This document shows, in pieces, positions 57,016-64,000 of a stretch of DNA of 64,000 bases; the stretch's first letter is position 1, and the number at the start of each line of letters is the position of its first letter. A model generated the notes under the pieces. That model had not been told where the DNA came from. It saw nothing but the letters and a program-made list of their open reading frames with translations, and searched no databases. The position numbers and the translations under genes were made by a program. This DNA is from Cristatella mucedo (lineage: Eukaryota > Bryozoa > Phylactolaemata > Cristatellidae), in assembly GCA_009760855.2 (NCBI GenBank), contig WPIO01000002.1, positions 374,001 to 438,000 on the forward strand, read 5' to 3'.

Positions 57016-58528
57016 AAAAAAAAGACACGGTGCACTCAAGAACCCGGAGCTCGAAGCCTCAGAGTTGCCATTGACCGTAATGTTTGCACACGGTGCCAGA
57101 GCGATAATGTCACGTGCACGCCTTCTCGCGTGTGGAGCTTCCTCTTTAGTCCGAGAGCATCTGACACCGAAATCCACTATGAATACGCACCTGCCAATAC
57201 CAACCCACCCACCCAAGTAAAATTACAGCACGCGTTCTGCTGGGAGTGTACGGATGCAGCTACAGTGTCATACACTGCAAGTGACGTATGGTCTGGAATC
57301 TGCTGGAGTTCTTCCGGTCGGAGCTCCAGCTCGGAGCAGCCTCGGCGGCGGCGTCTGGAAAACCTTGCCTTGCTCGACGCCACGCGTGCACCGCGTGCAG
57401 CTGGCGATCGGTGAGCCCGAGATGGGCATCTGCTTCCTGCTACCCCAAAGACGAAGCCAAGGGGTGGCAGGTGTGGCTTCTGCCACCCCTGGCCTGGTAG
57501 GTGGGAGCCAACTTCGGCGGCTGGCCCTTCATGCTTGGCCAGACTGCACGACACCAGCAGGCGCTAGGGGGATGCTACCCCTGAACCCCCTTTGCGTGGG
57601 GGTTCCACCCCCAGACACCAATGTACCACGGGGCTCCAATCCTGGTTTCGCCTCTGTGCTTCCCGCTATCTATACGCATGCCCTGACCAAACTTTTGAGT
57701 GAGAATTCTCTTTACTCGTGAGTGTCCCAGCAAGGGCTCGCACATCTGGCCCGGCGTAGTCAGGTCGAGCGGTCGACAAAGGCAAGAGTCAACGTCTGGG
57801 TCAAGTCAAGCCGCACTGCCCAGAAAGCTCCACCTGCAAAAGGCAGACAGAACATGCAAAGAGGCTGTCCGCATAGAAAGCTATTGGCATGAATAATTAC
57901 TGAGTTTGCTCTCACGAGATCGCATGCTGACGGCAGTACTTGTAGCACTCACACACAGGCAAAACTCAAAGGCACTCACACACAGACTGAAGTGCTTACA
58001 AATGTAGTTATGCAATTGTACATATACACGATATTACTGGTCGCACCCCGAGATCTATGCAGTGGCGGCACACAGTATACCAATTCGGTAATTAAATAGG
58101 TACCAGACCCTCCCTTCCAGCGAGTACGAGAAACGGGTCTTGACCCTTGCTTCGGGGTGAGATATCAAAGAAGATATGAAGGCCGCTAGCAACCCGATCT
58201 GATCTTTGCACCTGTGCTTAAAGAAGTACTTGCCTCCACCTGAGGGCCCAGATCTACCAAGTCCTCGGCTTCAATGTAAGAAACCCAAGCTGGAACCCTA
58301 AACCAGCTGAACGGTATGCATTCGGCAGCTGCGTTATCACAGTAAACAGTGTACTCTGCCTAGCCGAGCTTCGCGGTACTGCTTCCGGTACGGCTTATCT
58401 CGGAGATGCGACTAAGCAGCCGCCGACGACTGCGAACTGAAAAGCGACCGGGCTATTGTACCTGCAACAGCTGTCTCGGCGAACACCTCACCTAAACACC
58501 TCACTAAACATAAATACATAAATAGGTA
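57016..58528. other. Unassigned sequence with several G+C-rich hairpins
   Basis: Overlapping frames (57130-57414 +, 57177-57554 -, 57254-57721 +) lack motifs. Positions 57457-57625 carry several runs such as 'aggggtggcag', 'agggggatgctacccct' and 'tgggggttccaccccca' that fold back on themselves. Confidence 0.4.
57460..57490. other. Perfect 11-bp-arm hairpin
   Basis: Arms 57460-57470 and 57480-57490 are exact reverse complements around a 9-base loop. A 'gaagcca'/'tggcttc' pair at 57453 and 57474 offers an alternative fold. Confidence 0.8.

Positions 58529-58564
<36 letters not shown>
58529..58564. repeat. (CA)n microsatellite
   Basis: A pure CA run of about 36 bp directly before the MITE terminus. 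Confidence 0.95.
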
Positions 58565-58566
<2 letters not shown>

Positions 58567-59400
58567 CAGTGGTACCTTGACTTACGAGTTTGTTCCATGA
58601 CGGAGCTCGTAGCTCAAATTACTCGTACGTCAAATCAATTTTCCCCGTTGAAATGAATTGAAATGCCAAAAAATCCATTCGGGACCTACAAAAAATCACG
58701 ATTTTTGTTACACTTTTTTAAATTTAAAATGTACTTATAAATAACGAATATTGTTTAAAAACACTGCACAATAGAAATTATTGCAAGCATTTACTTGGAG
58801 ATCCGATAACTTGAAGATGCAGATAGAGTTGGAGGAGAGAGGATTAAATGAATACCGGAATCTTATTCGCCGATTTTTACAAATGCAAAGTAGAGCACGT
58901 AATCAGCTGTTCCCGGCCTAGTCGGATTCAATCAACGGCGTTCGGCAATCTTGTGCTTCCAAGCACCACGATGGCTTGCTCGAGTCTGTCTGCGCGAGAA
59001 CCATCAGGATTGCTCAAGGACGTCACAACCGGGTCGTCAGGAAGCGCCTTGCAGTGGTACGCCGTTCGCTGCCCTACCCTTGCTAGCATGAGTAAGCACA
59101 CGCAGTTCCTACGTGCACTCTCTTGCTTTCGTTGCTGACACCCCCACTCGCGCTCGCTATACACGAGAGCAATTCCATTGCACCCGCTTAAAGTGCACGA
59201 GTGCACGAGGGATTGGATGTTGGACGGATATTGCAGCGTTCACTGTGCTTCAGCTTCGCGCTCGCTTCGGCAACTAGCGGCGGCGGTGGTATCTGAAGCT
59301 GGCTCGTAAACCGAATTGTAGCTCTCAACTCGAAGCAAAGAATCGGCAGAGAGACAGCTTTTAACTCGAGAAACTAGTAAGTTTGGACACTCGTAAGTCA
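58567..59400 (+). mobile_element. Tigger/mariner-like non-autonomous DNA transposon
   Basis: The left end is 'cagtggtaccttgacttacg' with 'agtttgttcca' and 'gagctcgtagctcaaattac'. The right end at 59290-59400 repeats the theme inverted: 'ctcgtaaaccgaattgtagc', 'tctcaactcgaagc' and finally 'actcgtaagtcaag'. The terminal 'gtaccactg' is missing, apparently lost where a LINE 3' end abuts at 59401. About 830 bp with no transposase frame recognised. The superfamily call rests on the CAGTGGTACC...ACTTACGAG terminus, which I associate with pogo/Tigger-type MITEs. Confidence 0.6.
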
Positions 59401-60010
59401 AGCGCCCTCAGAGAACTCAATCTCTTTCTAGGCGCTTTACATTTGCTGCAAAGGGAACACAATCGAATGGTTAGTGGGAGCATGCTCGATAAACAACAAG
59501 AATAATATGGGGTTAGGGGTGACATTCACAGGGTCAGTATGCAAGTGTGGTTAGTGGCAGCACGCACAGTGTCAGCACGCATAAGCACGTCAAGGTCGAA
59601 TCACAGGGACACACTAAATGTTATCATAAATAAGTATTTTTAATTTTTATAAATGTGGTCAAGGCAGGAAATGTGACTGCAGTCGGGAGTGAGTTGTAGG
59701 CTTTGGGAGCATACGAACTAAATCTCCAAAGAATTTGAGGTTTATACGAGGCATAGGTAAACAGTTAGATTCTGAAAAGCCAGCTGTACGATGCTTAGCC
59801 TATTTGGGCACTAGATCTGGTAGGTAGGCTGGAGCCAAAGAATGAAGGGGTCTAAAAAATAGCGACAAAACCTTGAAGTCGATGCGACAAACCCTTAAAG
59901 CCGATGCGTTGCTTGACTGGTAGCCAGTGCAGGTCGGCGAGAAGTGGTGTGATTTGGCAACTGCAATGCTCACGACAGACAAGCCTAGCTGCAGAGCTTT
60001 TCACCAGAAG
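59401..60010 (-). pseudogene. L2-like LINE 3' end joined to the MITE terminus
   Basis: The stem-loop block 'gcgccctcagagaactcaat' begins at 59402 and the UTR ('gggtcagtatgcaagtgtgg', 'cagtgtcagcacgcataagc') follows. A minus frame at 59982-59800 reads 'HHFSPTCTGYQSSNASA' and 'RIDFKVLSLFFRPLHSLAPA'. A 22-bp stretch 'ccttgaagtcgatgcgac' / 'cttaaagccgatgcgtt' is duplicated at 59870-59910. The usual TTATTA tail is absent at the junction. Confidence 0.75.
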
Positions 60011-61196
60011 CCACTGCAGCTGCAGCTGAGGAACCCTTTGCCTTCTGCTGCTCTGAAGTGATAACCGCAGTAAATTAATCTTTTTCTGCTGCTGTCGCAG
60101 TCAGTTGTAGTCCGACGAGTTGTACAAACGCTCTGAAGTACCACTCGTACAACTTTGAAAGCTGCTATCTAGTGAACTATTGGCATTTGATTTCTAATTG
60201 CCAGCGCCGATCAGTACTTGGCTGGCTCGGCGAACTCGAAACGCGCTTGGTTAGCGAATGCTGGTGAATGCTAAAAAGCGGCCTTAATTCTTTCTTTGCT
60301 GTAAATCGGACGATACGTGTTCACGCAACTACTTTCGTAATCTGTTTTGTGATAGCTCAAGTTTGAGATACCCAACCTCTGCTATCGTCTGTTTTTTGCA
60401 GCACATTTTCTCGATGCAGCATTCCGTTTCGATGCAGGCGACATTCACCTAGCCAGGCCGGCAGAAGTGGGAACCCGATATACGTATGTAAATTCTGCCT
60501 GAGCTGGGTGGAGCAGTCAGAGGTATCGACAAGAGCTCGCATCGTAGACCACGCAGCGAGTCTGCTCCGACGTGACTCCATCGAATAATATGGCTCGAGT
60601 TAGCGGCCTGTATCTGACAGAAAGCCATGAGTTGGCCCCAAGATGAGGTACAAAATGTGCTCCCTGTGACACAGCGTGTCCGCTGTGGTGACGATGATCA
60701 CCTCCTTGCCGGCGAAGCTCACCGTCTTGCTGCATTTCTGACGAAAGGTAACCTCGGAGGTCGCTCAGTGGGCAGTCTTCTGGGCGGCAGGTCATTCGCA
60801 CCGTGAGCCGTGCGATTCCAGTCGTCGTGTGGCAGAGCCGACTTGGCGACGAATGCCCTCGAGGCACGATGGCCTCGCCACTGCTTGCCGCCGCAGGAAA
60901 CTGCAGGCGGACCGCGGCTGATCTGAGGCAAGCTCGACTCCCCCTCAATGCGGGCCCGGCGGGATCCTCCTGCCTCGTTGGGCAAGCCACGGAACACCGC
61001 CATCTCAGGGGGGCTTGCTCCGGCGTAGCGTGCTCTGACCACGTCCCGCGTCTCGGTGAACTCGAGCGCCGCCAATCGAGCCGACTGCTGTCCGTGTCTC
61101 TATTCATTCGATCACCGATCTCACGAACCCTGTCTGCCCCTCCGTGGACTAGAGTGTCCATCTCTCGGATTTCCTTGCGCCTTTCTCTTCAGAGAT
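60011..61196. other. Unassigned, G+C-richer toward 61 kb
   Basis: A 214-codon minus frame (60517-61161) is overlapped by another on the same strand (60719-61075) and one on the plus strand (60803-61252). None shows a known motif. A gene here is possible but unsupported. Confidence 0.35.
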
Positions 61197-61263
61197 GGAA
61201 ATGTAAAGCGCCTAGCTCTCTGAGGGCGCTTTATCAAGTGCATTATTATTAATATTATTATTG
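61197..61263 (+). mobile_element. LINE 3' tail remnant
   Basis: 'gaaatgtaaagcgcctagct', 'ctctgagggcgctttatcaa' and 'gtgcattattattaatatta' is a minimal version of the LINE tail, essentially just the stem-loop plus (TTA)n. Confidence 0.75.
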
Positions 61264-62581
61264 TTAAGGAAACTTTTCGTTCTGCGCCTGATCGAGCGGC
61301 CCTGTTAGTGCAAGATGCAATGGCAGAGCCTGAAATACCGGGTCCCTCTTCGTGGCGACGTGTACGTCGACTGCTGGCCCTCGATCGTCTCCGACTATCG
61401 GTCGGACGTGATCGATAGCTGACCTGCGATGGATGCAGTGGCACTGATCGGTTAGCATTGCCGGGGAGCCGCGGCGGGCCACGATCGTGGGTCATCGTGG
61501 AGCAGGATGACCGTGGCACCCCGTGGTAGAAGCCATTGAAGCGCCTCTAGGAAGGCGCTCTTCAGGCGTTGAGTCCTTGGGCGCGCTCGACCCAAAATTC
61601 GAGAACGCTGCCTGACCAGACGCCATCGAAAATAGTCTATTGGAGACTCCGGAGGCGCTGGAGCATCTGTCAATGCGGACTTAAACAACGAAGCAACCCT
61701 GCAAGGCTGGTACTCTTCAGGCGCCGAAGGTACCTGAACTCGTCAACCGCCAGGCCCAGTTGGAACCATTTCAGTGAGACAAGTTCGCGATCGATGCATT
61801 TGTTTCAATCATGGCTCAGCCAACATTGACGGCAAATGGTGAGTCCTTCTGTCGAATGCCGATGCCTGTGTACGAGAATCCCCAGTGCCGGCTTCGTCTT
61901 TTCAGGGTGACGGCGCTGAGCACTCTGTTTTTCAAGGTTCGAGCGAGCACCCAACTGGGTGGCACTTCGTCGACTAGCGCTCCCAAGACGCCTCGTTGGC
62001 GGGCACTGACTGATTGGCCGTTCTCTGAGCTCTGACCTAGATCAAGCGGACCGATACGGTCTCTACCGCTGAGACGACTACGACGGGCTGTGAGGTGGCG
62101 AGTGAGTGTGACTAGTCGGTCGCATTTCGGACAACGGACGAGTATGCTAAGAGTTCGGGCTGAGCCCCAATGACTGATGAGATGACTCACTGACCGGCGG
62201 TCCGACGGGACGAATTTTCAGTTGAATATGATAGCGGCTTCGACTATGCCGTAACTCGCTTTGCTGTCGCTTCGATGCTAGATCCATACCCGAGCTGTTT
62301 CTTGGCAATGACCTGTCGCCTTCGGATGGCGCTCGCTCTTGATCTACAAAATATGATCAGGCAAATCAATTCTTAATCTACAAGCTGTAACTGTTGTATT
62401 CTGACATAAAATGGGCCAAAGCTTATTGGCAATCAACGGGCCTTGGAAAAAAATTCGATCGGTGAATTCTGAATAGCTGGTCATTTCACATAGTGCTAGC
62501 GAAATCAGTGGATTTCAGTTGTTTCAGAGCTGCTGTTATTTCAAAGCAATATCTTGACATTAAAGCATGAGATCATAAGCC
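61264..62581. other. Unassigned G+C-rich sequence with open frames on both strands
   Basis: Minus frames at 61452-61688 and 61816-62190 and plus frames at 61569-61829 and 61811-62035 overlap. A C-x2-C (CPKCDR) occurs near 62130 on the minus strand, but no complete zinc finger follows. Confidence 0.35.
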
Positions 62582-62775
62582 TTCAAATATATATATATAT
62601 ATACATGGAGATTTAATGCATATACATTTTAAATATCTGTGAAGATATATGAAGATTTACAATGCACCTACACCATGATAGATATATATATGAATGTATG
62701 TATGTATGTATGTATAGGTATATATAGTATGTACAAATATACATATATATATATGTATATACATATATATATGAA
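62582..62775. repeat. TA / TATG-rich simple sequence
   Basis: 'atatatatatatata' at 62587-62603, 'tgtatgtatgtatgta' at 62695-62716, and several TA/TATAC runs to 62772. Confidence 0.85.
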
Positions 62776-63027
62776 CAGGTGTATTAAAATGTGAACCTAG
62801 GTATAAGGACGTTAACTGGCGGATCCCTGCCCTGCCGGGGCCGCGGGTGCTACTCGCGACTCCCGATTCAGGAACAGGGACCACAAGGCGTCCGAACGAG
62901 AAACGGCGTCTGAGACACAGCCGCCGAAATACAGCCCTTTCCGCTCGTGCAATGCCCAGGTCGGCCAGACAAACTTTATTATCGGGCCAGCAGTTGCCGA
63001 GGGCGCCGACCTATTTACATATATAGT

Positions 63028-63029
<2 letters not shown>
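62776..63029. other. Unassigned sequence
   Basis: Short G+C-rich patch around 62820-62940 between A+T-rich repeats. Nothing recognised. Confidence 0.35.
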
Positions 63030-63110
<81 letters not shown>

Positions 63111-63111
63111 A
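63030..63111. repeat. Compound (CA)n(TA)n microsatellite
   Basis: CA from 63030 to 63086, then TA to 63110. Confidence 0.95.
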
Positions 63112-63369
63112 TGTAATGTATTTCCGGCTATCACTCCATAAAGACGAAATGGGAGTCACGCGTGAGAGTTTGCAATAGTCCGAACAAAGCCTAAGCGTTT
63201 TGGATGAATGTACCGTAGCCAACATATTTCATCTAACCCAACAAAGAGAGACACTTTATATAAAATTTACCTGTGCTGAAAAAAAAGATAATTAATTGGA
63301 TTTGCAAAATTCAAAGCAAGCACGATTTTATACTAAACATGCATATTAAGGATAATTTACTCGGCAGGT

Positions 63370-63767
63370 GAAAGGATTGAGGAGCAGTTAGGCTTTCAGC
63401 TTCCTTTTAAATTTCGTCATACCAGAGATAATGCGACACGGTGGATAGTGACCTACAGGCTTTGGAAGCATAGCAATTGAAAAAACAGTCTCCAATACAT
63501 TCTAGGCCCAACCAAAGGCACCCGAGAGTCGCGACCTCGTAATCCGACTGCTAAGTTAGGCTCGATTAATAAGTATTTTGGATTTGTAAGCCGGAGAAAG
63601 AGATGGATTAACCAAAAGGTGAGTGACAGAATCTTAAAGTCAGTATGCTGCTTGCTTTTGGAACAGTAAAAGATTGAGGAGAAGTGGTGCTTGGGGCAGT
63701 TACTATGTTATCGACAAAGGGGCCTTTCGCCAGATGCAAGTGTGTTTTGCACAAGAAGACCTACAAG
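63370..63767 (-). mobile_element. L2-like LINE 3' fragment
   Basis: Diverged versions of the UTR and late-ORF blocks: 'ttccttttaaatttcgtcat', 'ctacaggctttggaagcata', 'agagatggattaaccaaaag' and 'aatcttaaagtcagtatg' parallel 59640-59900. No intact frame. Confidence 0.55.
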
Positions 63768-64000
63768 CAGAGGCGTAGTGAGACATTTTGGCACCCGAAG
63801 ACAAAGCTATAGATGGCACCCTTCCCCTGGTAATAAAATGCTGCAAAATAGCACCATCACAGAACAAATGACAAATACGCACGCTAGCCGGCATATGAGT
63901 CGAGATAGCTTATTAAATGTTGTAAAGGTACACGGTAGATATCATAGCTTTAACTTAGGTGAATTTTTCTGGCCTTGAACGTGGATAACTGGTCTATTAC
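63768..64000 (+). mobile_element. Possible hAT-like element entering the window end
   Basis: 'cagaggcgtagtgagacatt' and 'ttggcacccgaagacaaagc' resemble the 'CAGAGGCGTAGC...GGCGCCCGGGGCAA' terminus of known hAT-type elements. It begins inside LINE sequence and runs off the window, so the other end cannot be checked. Confidence 0.35.

Noticed and set aside
62171-62225. Hammerhead ribozyme starting at 'ctgatgag'
   Set aside because: The required GAAA is absent (reads GAAT) and no stem II can be formed between the two core halves.

Overview
This is eukaryotic, animal-type DNA. There are no prokaryotic operons. The window holds long dinucleotide microsatellites, two tRNA-derived SINE families, many 5'-truncated non-LTR retrotransposons and at least two DNA-transposon remnants, with one recognisable intron-containing gene. 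The LINE reverse transcriptases look like the L2/CR1 group common in marine and freshwater invertebrates, amphioxus and fish. I infer an invertebrate metazoan but cannot name the species. Base composition is mixed, with a strong CpG-rich block at about 22.7-26.5 kb.

The only gene I can assemble convincingly is on the minus strand at 23218-25695. It has four exons with GT-AG introns whose phases agree (0, 2, 1). The product is a 265-residue prolyl-4-hydroxylase-type 2-oxoglutarate/Fe(II) oxygenase. The distal His and the 2OG-binding Arg are in place, but the first iron ligand (His of HxD) reads Tyr. Its last intron holds three perfect G+C-rich hairpins. A second, much weaker candidate is a polyglutamine-bearing open frame at 56298-57015 on the minus strand.

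The rest of the window is mostly mobile DNA. L2-like LINE pieces lie at about 0.1-0.9, 5.5-5.9, 9.1, 11.8-12.5, 14.4-14.7, 16.2-17.6, 18.7-19.2, 20.3-22.4, 26.6-27.9, 36.4, 38.2-39.9, 40.6, 45.4-46.2, 47.7-48.7, 51.4-51.7, 52.4-53.9, 54.5-55.1, 59.4-60.0 and 63.4 kb. Every copy I could read carries stops, frameshifts or broken motifs. An R2-like (RLE endonuclease) retrotransposon 3' end is at 19.2-20.2 kb. A SPIN-like hAT MITE (28954-29160) and a Tigger/mariner-like MITE (58567-59400) are also present. SINE family A (tRNA head, 'gctatacaaaaagaggctg' tail) and SINE family B (tRNA head, tail shared with the LINE 3' end) each occur many times. Minisatellites have units of 17 bp (6.7-7.2 kb), 39 bp (18.0-18.4 kb), 26 bp, 16 bp and an exact 14-bp E-box array. 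Long (CT)n, (CA)n and (TA)n tracts punctuate the window.

Functionally, the SINEs and LINEs form a plausible donor/parasite pair through a shared 3' stem-loop. The oxygenase gene is the one ordinary cellular gene visible. No CRISPR, rRNA or intact tRNA gene was seen.
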